DNA from: Thermogemmatispora sp042408735
Lineage (GTDB): Bacteria > Chloroflexota > Ktedonobacteria > Ktedonobacterales > Ktedonobacteraceae
Direction: 5' to 3'
DNA length: 64,000 nucleotides
Assembly: GCF_042408735.1 (NCBI RefSeq)
Contig: NZ_JBHOQV010000137.1
Span: 1-64,000, forward strand
Of the stretch, positions 26,826 to 35,371 are shown in pieces (within the stretch, counting starts at the first letter, position 1; every line of letters begins with the position of its first letter). The notes below the pieces were generated by a model, which saw only the letters and a program-made list of their open reading frames with translations, had not been told where the DNA came from and ran no database searches. The position numbers and the translations under genes were made by a program.

Positions 26826-27716
26826 TCAGAGGGTGACCTCACTGAGGGCGGTCGGACGCCAGCGCAGCAGACGCCGCTCTAGGGCCGTGATCACGACCTC
26901 CGAAAGGAGGGCGACCGTGGCCAGAATCAGCATGGCGGCGAAGACTCCATTGGCATTGAAGGTTGCCCCGGCATTCTGGATCATCAGGCCAATGCCCTCG
27001 ATCGAGCCGACGAACTCGCCAACCACGGCCCCGACCAGGGCAAAGCTGAAGCTCGTATGCAGGCTGGCAATGATCCAGGTGAGGGCCGAGGGCAAGATCA
27101 CCTCGCGGAAGAGTTGCCAGCGGTTCGCTCCCAGAATACGGGCGTTGGCCAGCAGGTTCCGGTCGACCTCGCGTACGCCCTGGAAGGCGTTAAAGAAGAC
27201 GATGAAGAAGACCAGGACGACCGCCAGGGCGACCTTCGACTGACTCCCCAGGCCCAGCCCGATGGCGAAGAGCGGCGCCAGGGTCACGCGGGGAATCGAG
27301 TTGGCGGCCTTGATGTAGGGGCCGAGCAGCTCGGCCAGAAAGGCGTTGCGACCCAGCAGGACGCCGAAGCTGATGCCGAGAACGACCCCGATCAGGAAGC
27401 CGAGCAGAGCCTCCTCCAGGGTCACGGCGATCTGGGCCCAGAGCGGTCCCTGAGCGGTGCCGTGCAGTACCCAGGTTACAAGCTGCTGCCAGATCCCAGA
27501 CGGGCGCCCCCAGAAGAAGGCATCGATCACCCCGAGGCGTGTGCCCGCTTCCCAACCGCCGATCAGAGCTACCAGGAGCAACAGGCGCAGCACGTTGATG
27601 AGCCAGCGCCGACGTCGGCGTCGACGGCTGAGGGCCGCCAGGGCTGCGCTATCTGTCTCCTCTGCCAGGTTGGCGATCTCCTGCCGCCGCTCATGAAGAG
27701 TGCTTGGCTCGTTCAT
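26826..27716 (-). CDS. SsuC/TauC-like ABC permease
   Basis: 296 aa, about six membrane spans following an N-terminal basic tract (ALSRRRRRRRWLINVLR). The ATPase-contact loop reads LLANARILGANRWQLFREVILPSALTWI. It belongs to the nitrate/taurine/alkanesulfonate permease group. The gene starts inside the last 26 bases of the ATPase gene. An ordinary member of the family. Confidence 0.92.
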   Translation of the reverse strand: MNEPSTLHERRQEIANLAEETDSAALAALSRRRRRRRWLINVLRLLLLVALIGGWEAGTRLGVIDAFFWGRPSGIWQQLVTWVLHGTAQGPLWAQIAVTLEEALLGFLIGVVLGISFGVLLGRNAFLAELLGPYIKAANSIPRVTLAPLFAIGLGLGSQSKVALAVVLVFFIVFFNAFQGVREVDRNLLANARILGANRWQLFREVILPSALTWIIASLHTSFSFALVGAVVGEFVGSIEGIGLMIQNAGATFNANGVFAAMLILATVALLSEVVITALERRLLRWRPTALSEVTL

Positions 27717-28584
27717 AGCTGATCATCACCTCGTCGCGGAGGTCCTCCCAGATGTCGTGATAGAGCTGGATAAAGCGCGGATCAAAGCGGATCTCGGCCA
27801 CGTTGCGCGGGCGAGGTAGATCGATGGGGTAGATGCCCTTGACCGTAGCTGGGCCGGCGGTCAGCACGCAGACGCGATCGGCGAGGGCGATCGCCTCCTC
27901 CAGGTCGTGCGTCACAAAGACCACCGAGGCCGAGAGCGCCGACCAGAGTTGCAGTAGTTCGTTTTCCATCAGGGTACGTGTTTGTACGTCGAGCGCGCTG
28001 AAAGGCTCGTCCATCAGCAGAATCTGGGGCTCGTTGATGAAGGTCTGGGCGAGAGCCACGCGCTTGCGCATGCCGCCCGAGAGCTGATGGGGATAGCGAT
28101 CTTCGAAGCCTGCCAGACCAACGCGGGCGATCCAGGCCCGGGCCCGCTCCAGGGCTTCGCGTTTTGGGACACCGCGGAAGAGGGGACCGGCGGCCACGTT
28201 ATACAGCACGTTCTTCCAGGGGAAGACAGCGTCGGTCTGGAAGACGTAGCCGATGCGTGGGTCGCTGCCGCGTACCTCCTCTCCCATGACCAGGACGGTG
28301 CCGGCACTCGGAGCATCCAGTCCGGCGATGAGGCTCAAAGTGGTCGATTTACCGCAGCCGGTGGGACCGATCAGGGCGCAGAATTCGCCCGGGGCGACGC
28401 TGAGGTTCAGATCCCGTAGCGCGGTGTAGCTCTGCCCACGGGGAGTGAGAAAGCGCTTGGTCACCTGGCGCAGTTCGATGGCTGGCACACTGTCCTGGGG
28501 GGAGCTATTCCTGGCCGTGTCCTCGGCCAGAGCACGCGGAGCATGAGATGGGGCGGGTGAGATGTTCCTCTGCGAATGGTGCAT
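27691..28584 (-). CDS. SsuB/TauB-like ABC ATPase
   Basis: 297 aa. Walker A GPTGCGKST, Q-loop GYVFQTDAVFPWKNV, signature LSGGMRKRVALAQ, Walker B ILLMDEPFSALD, switch VFVTHDLEEAI. An N-terminal extension of about 35 residues precedes the usual start (IELRQVTKRF), so an internal start is possible but no methionine is available there. Energises the nitrate/sulfonate-type importer encoded downstream. First gene of its operon. Confidence 0.93.
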   Translation of the reverse strand: MHHSQRNISPAPSHAPRALAEDTARNSSPQDSVPAIELRQVTKRFLTPRGQSYTALRDLNLSVAPGEFCALIGPTGCGKSTTLSLIAGLDAPSAGTVLVMGEEVRGSDPRIGYVFQTDAVFPWKNVLYNVAAGPLFRGVPKREALERARAWIARVGLAGFEDRYPHQLSGGMRKRVALAQTFINEPQILLMDEPFSALDVQTRTLMENELLQLWSALSASVVFVTHDLEEAIALADRVCVLTAGPATVKGIYPIDLPRPRNVAEIRFDPRFIQLYHDIWEDLRDEVMISYERAKHSS

Positions 28585-28643
28585 TGTTTCTGTATTTCCT
28601 GCCGCGGAAGATTCTGCCCGTATCGCGGTGATGGCTTGCCAGC

Positions 28644-28695
28644 CAGGCGGCCTGCTGAAGGGATGGGACAGCAGGGCCGTTCAGCAGGCCGCCTG
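28644..28695. terminator. 16-bp perfect inverted repeat upstream of the ABC ATPase gene
   Basis: CAGGCGGCCTGCTGAA (28644-28659) pairs perfectly with 28680-28695, with a 20-base loop. No T-run. It could terminate the upstream methyltransferase transcript or be a leader structure of the transporter mRNA. Confidence 0.5.
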
Positions 28696-28748
28696 ACTCC
28701 GTTCTCAATGGCTCGTTTCCGAACGGACATTCTGAATCTACCCGATGA

Positions 28749-28800
28749 TGCGTAAATAAGGCATAAATGAACCCTGGAAAGAGTTAAACATTGCGTAAAT
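28749..28800. promoter_or_regulatory. Paired TGCGTAAAT sites in an AT-rich promoter block
   Basis: TGCGTAAAT occurs at 28749-28757 and 28792-28800 with a related GGCATAAAT between them, in an otherwise GC-rich region upstream of the SsuABC-like operon. Likely regulator-binding sites; the regulator is not identified. Confidence 0.4.
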
Positions 28801-29013
28801 GCCCGGAGCCATTCAAAGAAACCTGGCTCGCCGGGTTGCCTGAGCTGTGTGTCCACTTGTCAGGAAGAGAAGGGGGACTGAAAGGAAGCAAAGAAGGAAC
28901 GATCGTTTGGGCAGGAGAGGTCTGAAGCTCGAAAGGGGAGAGTGAGGCAGCCCGCTAGTGCCGATGGCGCTGGCTCCTCTCTGCGAGCATGCCGCGAGCA
29001 TGCCTCACGCCCG

Positions 29014-29889
29014 TTATGCCTCGGTCTTATCTGTAGCTGTCGCCGTCGGCTTGCGTCCCCAGACAGTCAGCAGCAGCCAGAGAGCGCAAAAATCCTCTTG
29101 CTGCATCTCGGCCAGGGCCTGCTGAATGAGGCGTTCCAGCTCCTCTTTTTCGACCAGGCCCACCTTGAGCAGAAAGGGTTGGATCAGTTCCATGCCGACC
29201 AGATGGTCCTTGAAGACGGGATAATGGGCCTCTGTCCCCATCGACCACTCGATAGCGCTGGCTCGGAGCCGCACGTCCCCAAAGCTGGCCTTGCGCACCA
29301 GCCGTGGCAGCACGGGCGTGATGCCGAGGTGGCGCCCGTCGGGAGAGAAGCTTTGTCCAACGCGCCGGAAAGCCTCGGAGATCAGCGAGCTGAAGCGCTC
29401 GTAGGCGGGGCTGGTTGTCAGGGGCAGCTCCCCCTCGGTCAGGCGAATGACGCCCCCGGGTTTGAGCAGGCGATAGCACTCAGCCAGCAGGCGGGGCCAG
29501 GCATCGGGCAGCATGAAGCCTGAGAGGGCACGCCCGTTGATCAGATCAAAGGAGGCGTCGGCGAAAGCCAGCGGCTCCATGATATTGCCAACCTGGAAGC
29601 GGACGTTCTTCAGTCCACGCGACTGAGCCTGGGCCTGGGCATATTCGATCACCTGGGGGCTGATGTCGATCCCAATCACCTCGACGTGGGGATAGTGGAA
29701 AGCGACCTCCAAAGCCCAGCCGCCAGGGCCACAGGCCAGATCGAGCAGGCGCCCACTCTCCGGCAGGAGCTGGCCCTCGGGGAAAAGGCCGCCCATGCCT
29801 TCGGTGAGCAATCGGTCCTGTTGCATCAAGCGGGCCAGCTCGCCGGCGTTTTCTGGATCAATGACGTAGGTATGATCAGGTTCCGCCAT
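29014..29889 (-). CDS. Class I SAM-dependent methyltransferase
   Basis: 291 aa from the ATG at 29889, preceded by AAAGGAAG; a longer frame to 29985 has no conserved extension. Motif I is LLDLACGPGGWALEVA, followed by VEVIGIDIS, the post-motif NVRFQVGNIME and the late motif LLKPGGVIRLTEGE. The substrate pocket cannot be read. It is transcribed away from a second methyltransferase at 30386, across a 500-base shared upstream region. It resembles that gene in overall plan (an N-terminal segment, the Rossmann core, then an all-helical C-terminal part), but the sequence is clearly different. Confidence 0.9.
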   Translation of the reverse strand: MAEPDHTYVIDPENAGELARLMQQDRLLTEGMGGLFPEGQLLPESGRLLDLACGPGGWALEVAFHYPHVEVIGIDISPQVIEYAQAQAQSRGLKNVRFQVGNIMEPLAFADASFDLINGRALSGFMLPDAWPRLLAECYRLLKPGGVIRLTEGELPLTTSPAYERFSSLISEAFRRVGQSFSPDGRHLGITPVLPRLVRKASFGDVRLRASAIEWSMGTEAHYPVFKDHLVGMELIQPFLLKVGLVEKEELERLIQQALAEMQQEDFCALWLLLTVWGRKPTATATDKTEA

Positions 29890-30385
29890 GCACTCGCTTC
29901 CTTTCCTGTCTGGATGAAGAGGCACGCCGTTCGGGGCGTCTCCAAAGCCAGGCTGTCGCTGCTGTTCATGACTCTGCTCCCTCAAGTGTAGCAGAAAGCG
30001 GTCCGGGAGTGGAAGGGGGTTGGGAGCGAAATGCGGGCAAAATGATGTGACACCGGTAAGCTGTTTCCTCTCCTGGCAAGGCCCGTTTCCTTCTCTGCAA
30101 AGGGCCTTGTGAAAAAACCATAAAAATCGGAGAGAGTGCTCTTTTCTCCCGCGAGGCGCCTTGACAGCGGCTTATCTGCTTTTCTACACTCTCTACTGAA
30201 CTGTCTTCCCTGTCTTGCTGCCTGTTTCCCTGGAAGATGAGAGGGGAATAGCCTGTCGCTGGCTGTCCGGTGCTGTCTTGTCTACGAGTGTGGCGCTGTG
30301 GACGAGGGGAGGGAAATGGGCCGGGGAGGAAGCTATGCTACGATCTTGCTTGAGAGGGGCAGAGCGGAGCAGAAAGGAGGAGAGA
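29890..30385. other. Divergent upstream region of two methyltransferase genes
   Basis: No gene. Holds an inverted repeat CAAGGCCC (30077-30084) / GGGCCTTG (30102-30109) followed by an A-run, then the promoter at 30161-30190. The downstream half, to 30385, has an open frame but no ribosome site and no recognisable protein. Confidence 0.45.
30161..30190 (+). promoter_or_regulatory. Promoter of methyltransferase gene (paralogous copy 1)
   Basis: TTGACA (30161-30166), 18-bp spacer, TACACT (30185-30190) followed by CTCT. The same arrangement with conserved flanking bases occurs before the paralogue at 61364-61393. Confidence 0.6.
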
Positions 30386-31327
30386 ATGCCCTGGTGGTTG
30401 TTTCGGCGCCGGCGCGAGAGCAGGGCCGCCGAGGGGGTAAAGGTAACAGGACGCCCGCCTCGCAGGTCTCCGGATGAGGTGGCTTTGCCGCGCTTGCAAG
30501 GGAGCCGCCGCTATTTGGGGGAGCAGCCCTACTTGTTGCCGAAGGATCTGGGGGAGGTCAATCGTCTTGACTTTCAGCATTATGTGCTGCGCAGTGTGCT
30601 GAAAGGGAACTATCTGGCGCCGGTCAGGCGGCCGCGCCGCATTTTGGATGTGGGCTGCGGGACGGGGCAATGGGCCATTGAGCTGGCGCAGCAATTTCCG
30701 GAGGCGGAAGTCATCGGGCTGGATGTGGAACAGGTGAAAACCAGGAGCGCGCCACCGCCAAACTTCCGCTTTGTGCAGGGAGATATTTTGGAGGGCCTGC
30801 CTTTTGAGGAGGGCTACTTCGATTTCGTCCACCAACGTCTCCTGTTCCTGGCCATTCCTTTGCCTGCCTGGCCAGGAGTTGTCCAGGATCTGGCGCGCGT
30901 CACGGCTCCCGGCGGCTGGATCGAACTCGTTGAAGGTAGCCCGAGTTCGAGCAGCTTTGTTCCTGCTGGCCCAGCCACGCAGCAGCTCTGTGGCTTGATC
31001 GGCCAGCTTGCCTCGCTGCGCGGCCTCGATAGTGAGGGCGTAGTAATGCGCTCACTGGAGCGCTACCTGGTGGAGGCCGGTCTCATCAATATTCAGCGCT
31101 GCCCAATTGAGATTCCTGTGGGGGAGTGGGGGGGACGCCTCGGCTCCTTAATGGCTTTGGATGTCCGTGAAGGAGTCAAGGCTGTTAGCGCTCCAGTTGC
31201 GGCGCGCTTTGGTATGTCCGAATCAGAAGTCCTGAATCTGCTTGACCGAGCCAGCCAGGAATGGAACGAGCTGAGGACCTCTTACTCGCTTGCCGTTGCC
31301 TATGGTCAGAAGCCGGCAATCGGCTAG
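30386..31327 (+). CDS. Class I SAM-dependent methyltransferase, paralogue 1
   Basis: 313 aa from the ATG at 30386, six bases after AAAGGAGG. The protein opens with MPWWLFRRRRE, a short hydrophobic-basic tag shared with the paralogue at 61600. A conserved block follows (EQPYLLPKDLGEVNRLDFQHYVL), then motif I DVGCGTGQWAIELA, VIGLDVE, and the late motif VTAPGGWIELVE. The C-terminal half contains EWGGRLGSLMALD. It lacks features of a named methyltransferase group. The shared promoter type and N-terminal tag suggest the two copies have the same kind of substrate or membrane association but respond to different conditions. Confidence 0.9.
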   Translation: MPWWLFRRRRESRAAEGVKVTGRPPRRSPDEVALPRLQGSRRYLGEQPYLLPKDLGEVNRLDFQHYVLRSVLKGNYLAPVRRPRRILDVGCGTGQWAIELAQQFPEAEVIGLDVEQVKTRSAPPPNFRFVQGDILEGLPFEEGYFDFVHQRLLFLAIPLPAWPGVVQDLARVTAPGGWIELVEGSPSSSSFVPAGPATQQLCGLIGQLASLRGLDSEGVVMRSLERYLVEAGLINIQRCPIEIPVGEWGGRLGSLMALDVREGVKAVSAPVAARFGMSESEVLNLLDRASQEWNELRTSYSLAVAYGQKPAIG

Positions 31328-31451
31328 GGCTGGTGGCCGATGCACGCTGCGAGGAGAAGCGCCTGGCTGGGAGCGGCGCAAGAGAGGCTCCCTGCCTTGC
31401 GGCGGCGACCGCCCGGAGTGAGTGACTGGGAGGTCCTCGGTGGCAGAAAGA

Positions 31452-31488
31452 TCAGCGCGAGGCAGATGTCTTGCGCACCTCGCGCTGA
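31452..31488. terminator. Bidirectional hairpin between convergent genes
   Basis: TCAGCGCGAGG (31452-31462) pairs perfectly with CCTCGCGCTGA (31478-31488) over a 15-base loop, in the gap between the methyltransferase and the convergent carboxylesterase gene. Confidence 0.55.
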
Positions 31489-31593
31489 CCTGGCTGTGGC
31501 CAGCCTTTCTGACCAGCAACCTTCGTCGGGAGCTGCCCTGCTTACTGCAAGCAGGCCAGATGGCTGGCTGGCTGACTGCGAGAAAAGCAGGCT

Positions 31594-33111
31594 TTAGGAA
31601 GCGGCTGGAGACAGCCTGTCCCATAGTACCCGCAACTCTCCCCTGGGGTCCTCCACCAGAGATGGCTGTTCATCCCAAATGAGTGTTGCGCGCCTGTCAA
31701 GATCGTAGCGTGGCCAATCTAGCTGGCCAGGAAGAGCCGGGTCGCCGCTGCGGATAAAGGCAGCCCATGAAGCTTGCATCAGGTCTGCCAGGGCCTGCCG
31801 ACGGGGGTCAGTGCCCGTAAAGAGGCGTGAGAGGCCCACATCGAGAGTATTGAAGACAAAAGGAATATCCATGGCATGAGCGGCGCCCAGCACACCGCCA
31901 AAGGCCGGGGATTGCCAGTCGAAGCGATACATCCAGACGGGCGCTCCCTGCCGAACCTGGGCCTCCGCCAGGCGAATGGCCGGGATGCGAAAGACCAGGT
32001 CTCCCATGAGGTCGATCCAGGCCAGCTCGGGTGAGTGATCCTCGCGGGCGGCAATGTACTGGGAGAGCACCTGCTGGGCGGAATCGCCGAAAAGCCGGGT
32101 AAGTAGCTGCTCATCCACCTGCGCCCCACCGCTGAGCAGGGCGAACAGTCGCCACTCATCGCGGTTCGTGCCCAGGAGAACGGCCACATCGCTGGCTGAC
32201 CCCTGGGCCAGCATGGCCAGCGGGTGTTGTGGCAGGGTCTCGCCGTCGATTACCGGGCTGAAGGCACGAACCTCGCCAAACTCCCGTCCCAGCTCCGGCT
32301 GAAGCTTGAGCAGGACCTCCAGCGGTAGCTCGTCCAGAGCTTCGAGCCGCCCGGGATCTACATTGAGCTTACTCAGCAAGGCCCGGGCCACGCGCGTAGC
32401 CTCGCTGCCGCTGGGCAGCTCCCCGGCGGCACCGCTCTGCAGAATTGCCCGCTGAAAGAGGCCGCGCGCTGCCGGCATGCCCAGCAGAGCTGCGATACTC
32501 ATGGCTCCTGCTGATTCGCCCATCACTGTGACATTCTCGGGGTCCCCCCCGAAGGAGGCGATGTTCTCGCGCACCCAGCGCAGAGCGGCGATCTGATCGA
32601 GCAGTCCGCAGTTGCCACTATAGCGAGAGGTGGGACCTGCCAGCTCTTTGAGATAGAGAAAGCCCAGAAGTCCCAGCCGGTAGTTGAGCGAGACCACCAC
32701 GATATTGTGGCGGGCTGCAAATGAGGTGCCATCGTACCAGGGGTCGGAGGCCGAGCCGATGGTGAAGGCGCCGCCGTGGATATAGACCATGACCGGACGC
32801 TTCCCCTGGTCCGCGGCGGGCGACCAGATATTCAAGTACAGGCAGTCCTCGCTGATGGGGCGTGGATCAACGGCCCGCTCAGCTCCTATCGCTCCTACCA
32901 TCCTGGTCCCCATCTCGGCAACCTGGGGCGCCATTGGACTGAAGGCGGTTGTCTGGCGCACGCCTGTCCACGGCTCCGGCGGCTCTGGTGCGCGGAAACG
33001 CCTGGCCCCAAGAGGGGGGCGAGCGAAGGGAATGCCCTTCCAGACGCTGATGGGACCTTGTTGGTAGCCCTGGACCTTGCCGTAGCGGGTTTCGACAATG
33101 CATTGGCTCAT
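31594..33111 (-). CDS. Type B carboxylesterase
   Basis: 505 aa alpha/beta-hydrolase from the ATG at 33111; the longer frame from 33243 has no homologous extension. Family blocks: VWKGIPFARPPLG, EDCLYLNIWSP, PVMVYIHGGAF (oxyanion hole HGGAF), and the nucleophile elbow GESAGA with S200. A histidine in AAHAMDIPFVF completes the triad. It has no signal peptide, so it acts inside the cell. It is on the same strand as, but 306 bases beyond, the sugar cluster. Deacylation of an imported glycolipid fragment is possible but speculative. Confidence 0.93.
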   Translation of the reverse strand: MSQCIVETRYGKVQGYQQGPISVWKGIPFARPPLGARRFRAPEPPEPWTGVRQTTAFSPMAPQVAEMGTRMVGAIGAERAVDPRPISEDCLYLNIWSPAADQGKRPVMVYIHGGAFTIGSASDPWYDGTSFAARHNIVVVSLNYRLGLLGFLYLKELAGPTSRYSGNCGLLDQIAALRWVRENIASFGGDPENVTVMGESAGAMSIAALLGMPAARGLFQRAILQSGAAGELPSGSEATRVARALLSKLNVDPGRLEALDELPLEVLLKLQPELGREFGEVRAFSPVIDGETLPQHPLAMLAQGSASDVAVLLGTNRDEWRLFALLSGGAQVDEQLLTRLFGDSAQQVLSQYIAAREDHSPELAWIDLMGDLVFRIPAIRLAEAQVRQGAPVWMYRFDWQSPAFGGVLGAAHAMDIPFVFNTLDVGLSRLFTGTDPRRQALADLMQASWAAFIRSGDPALPGQLDWPRYDLDRRATLIWDEQPSLVEDPRGELRVLWDRLSPAAS

Positions 33112-33417
33112 ACTTATACTCCCGCCGAGATTGGTTAGAGGGATGGCTGTGGCCGATGCCTGGCACCAGGAACCCCGCGGCCTCCTCTTCGCCAGGTCCG
33201 TCGCTGCACGCTGTGAACGCCGCCAGCCGGCGGGCGCTACCATCCGATGGGCGGGCGGATGACTGTCTGCTGCTCTGCTCCAGGGGCAGCACCTGATGAG
33301 AAGCGAGGGAGATCTTGGTGGCCGCAGCCATCAGCATCTTACCACCTGCCCGATACTTCCATCCAGTTGACCGCCGGTCCTCTAGCTATCCCCTCTCCCT
33401 CAATTATGTATCCACCG
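33112..33417. other. Gap between carboxylesterase and PHP genes
   Basis: About 306 bases; nothing supportable is visible beyond a likely esterase promoter that I cannot delimit. Confidence 0.3.
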
Positions 33418-34329
33418 TCAATTGTCTCTCGCAGCTTCCGCTTCCACCCCGATCGCCAGGCGTTCCAGCAGCGCCTGGCAGAGCGCGGCCGGGTAACCGA
33501 TGGGAAGGCGTCCCGGTGGACCATGCGAATCCGAACCGGCGCTCATGAGCAGGCCATGTCGCCGGGCGTACGCTTCATAGGTGGCCTCTAGCTCTGGTCC
33601 GTGAGCGGGATACCAGACCTCTAATCCATCGATGGCTACCTCTGCCCGGACACGGTCTAGCAACTGCGGGGTGTAGAAAGTAAACTCTGCCGGTTCGCGC
33701 AGGCCACGGCCAGGATGGGCGATGATGGCCAGTCCTCCGCTGCGGTGAAGAGTGTCGACCGCCTTGCCCAGCTCTACCTTGATCTCTCGATAGCCGGCCT
33801 CGCGGATCAGGGCCAGGGCCGCCCTCCAGTCAGCGACATAGCCATGCTTGAGGAGCAGGTAAGCGCAATCGCCAGCGACACGGAGCCGATTGCCCTGTCT
33901 GGCCAGCAACCTCTCTCGCTCGGGAAAACGGTAACCGCGGCGGAGTAGCTCCGTGTAGACCTCCTCGGCATTGGCGCGCTGCCCTTCGCGCACTCGTTCC
34001 ACCAGGCGCTGCAGGTCGGGCTGGTGAGGGTCAAAACCATAGCCGAGCACATCGACCATCTGACCTTGCCAGGCAGCGCTGATCTCAACGCCGTTGAGGA
34101 GGGCGATTCCCTGCTCTGCCGCCAGGCGCTGCGACTCGAGAATAGTATCCACCCGATCGTGGTCCGTAACGGCGATCAATCCGAAACCCTGCTCGCGCAC
34201 GTGCGCGAGCAGGGCTGCTGCGCTCCAGCGTCCATCGCTCCAGGTGGTATGCAGGTGCAGATCGATCCTGGTCTGGGCAGAAAGACGTTTCTGCAATTGT
34301 TTTTCCCTCCTCTCTCCAGGTTCTGACAA
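33418..34329 (-). CDS. PHP-domain metal-dependent phosphoesterase
   Basis: 303 aa. The metal-binding motifs of the YciV/TrpH group are present: DLHLHTTWSDG, the VTDHDRVDT block, NGVEISA, and the late IIAHPGRG and GSDSHGP histidines. It should hydrolyse a phosphoester (nucleotide 3',5'-bisphosphate or RNA ends in characterised relatives). The start appears to be a TTG at 34329, right after GGAG. It lies 360 bases behind the RbsD/FucU gene on the same strand, probably at the tail of the long sugar operon; a direct pathway role is not evident. Confidence 0.88.
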   Translation of the reverse strand: MSEPGERREKQLQKRLSAQTRIDLHLHTTWSDGRWSAAALLAHVREQGFGLIAVTDHDRVDTILESQRLAAEQGIALLNGVEISAAWQGQMVDVLGYGFDPHQPDLQRLVERVREGQRANAEEVYTELLRRGYRFPERERLLARQGNRLRVAGDCAYLLLKHGYVADWRAALALIREAGYREIKVELGKAVDTLHRSGGLAIIAHPGRGLREPAEFTFYTPQLLDRVRAEVAIDGLEVWYPAHGPELEATYEAYARRHGLLMSAGSDSHGPPGRLPIGYPAALCQALLERLAIGVEAEAARDN

Positions 34330-34690
34330 TCACTCCAACGCGAGTCTTTCTCGATGCTGATGGACCCTCCTGGCAAGGTGGGCTGGCCAGCGCCCTGGAC
34401 CGCCTCGCTTAGCTTAGTAGAGCGCAGCGCCAGAAGCGAGAGGAGTCAGAGCGCCGCCATGAGAAAAGAGGAAAGGACGCAGGAAGGGGCGGGAGCAGGC
34501 TGAGGACGGAGGCTGTTCTCGATGGTAGGCCATCCGTGTCACATGCACGACCGACCACCCCTCGGAGACAGCCTCCTGCCAAACGAGGGCTTGCTCAGGA
34601 GCATAAGTGGCGGTAAGCACTCAGAAAGCCACGTCGTTCTTCCCTCTCAGTGTCGCAAAGGACGCCTTTCCCGCTCGCTGGCCTATTGGC
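34330..34690. other. Gap between PHP and RbsD/FucU genes
   Basis: No gene with support. A 68-codon open frame on the minus strand (34414-34620) has no ribosome site and no recognised sequence. Confidence 0.3.
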
Positions 34691-35128
34691 TCACCGGGGG
34701 GCTTCCCGGGTAGGGGGAGGTACCACGCCGATCGTCAGAAGGATATTGGCCCACAGGCGTTGCTCTCCCGTCGCGATAGCCAGCGCAACATCGGAGGAGC
34801 AGGCCAGATCATAGAAGGCGAAGCGTCCGACCCCTTGCAGCTCGCAATGCGGCAACAGAGCGCGAAACTCGCTCAGGATCTCCGGCTCGCTGCCATCATC
34901 GGGCAACATCACATGGGCCGCCTCGACAGGGATGGCCGTCAGAAGCGTCTCCAGCACCGCGGTGACGCTGACCAGACCTGGCCTCAGATTTAGATAGACC
35001 AGTCTGGCCCGGGGGGCCGTTCTGGTGGCGAGGGGATAGTTCCCGTCAGCGATGAGCACGCGGCTGCCATGACCCGCGGAGGCCAGGCTTTCAAGGATAG
35101 CCGGGTGAAGCAGGCGATAGGAGAGCAT
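34691..35128 (-). CDS. RbsD/FucU-family sugar mutarotase
   Basis: 145 aa, the normal family length. H20 (SAGHGSRVLIADGN) and D28 coincide with the catalytic residues of RbsD. The C-terminal tyrosine motif region (FAFYDLACSSDVALAIATGEQRLWANILLTIG) is also typical. The enzyme interconverts anomers or ring forms of an imported sugar so that the isomerase can use it. It lies downstream of the GH31 and transaldolase genes in the minus-strand sugar operon. A FucU-like mutarotase fits well with the FucI/AraA-like isomerase encoded at 42237. Confidence 0.9.
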   Translation of the reverse strand: MLSYRLLHPAILESLASAGHGSRVLIADGNYPLATRTAPRARLVYLNLRPGLVSVTAVLETLLTAIPVEAAHVMLPDDGSEPEILSEFRALLPHCELQGVGRFAFYDLACSSDVALAIATGEQRLWANILLTIGVVPPPTREAPR

Positions 35129-35371
35129 AGCAGATAGTTGCCTCCTCTCAAGTCAAGAGTCCAGAAAGAGAGATAGCTCGAGGCTGCACGCAGGCTGCAG
35201 AAAGCTGAGCTTGCAATTCCGCTCTGGCCGCACAACTGTCTCCGGTCGGGTCAAGCCAGACCAGAACGGGGCAATGATAGGCTCTCCTGCTCGAGCTGTC
35301 AAGAGGAACAGGCCGCCCGACCGCTCGCAGGAGAGAGCGCCAGAGCTGGTCATCCTGTCTGCTTGCTCAGC

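Larger units (their letters stand above)
28585..29013. other. Leader/promoter region of the SsuABC-like operon; no gene
   Basis: Contains a 16-bp perfect hairpin and an AT-rich block (28735-28805) with repeated TGCGTAAAT, described separately. No coding frame is convincing. Confidence 0.5.

Noticed and set aside
34414..34620. 68-codon minus-strand frame between the PHP and mutarotase genes
   Set aside because: No ribosome site and no conserved motif; possibly a remnant but unsupported.
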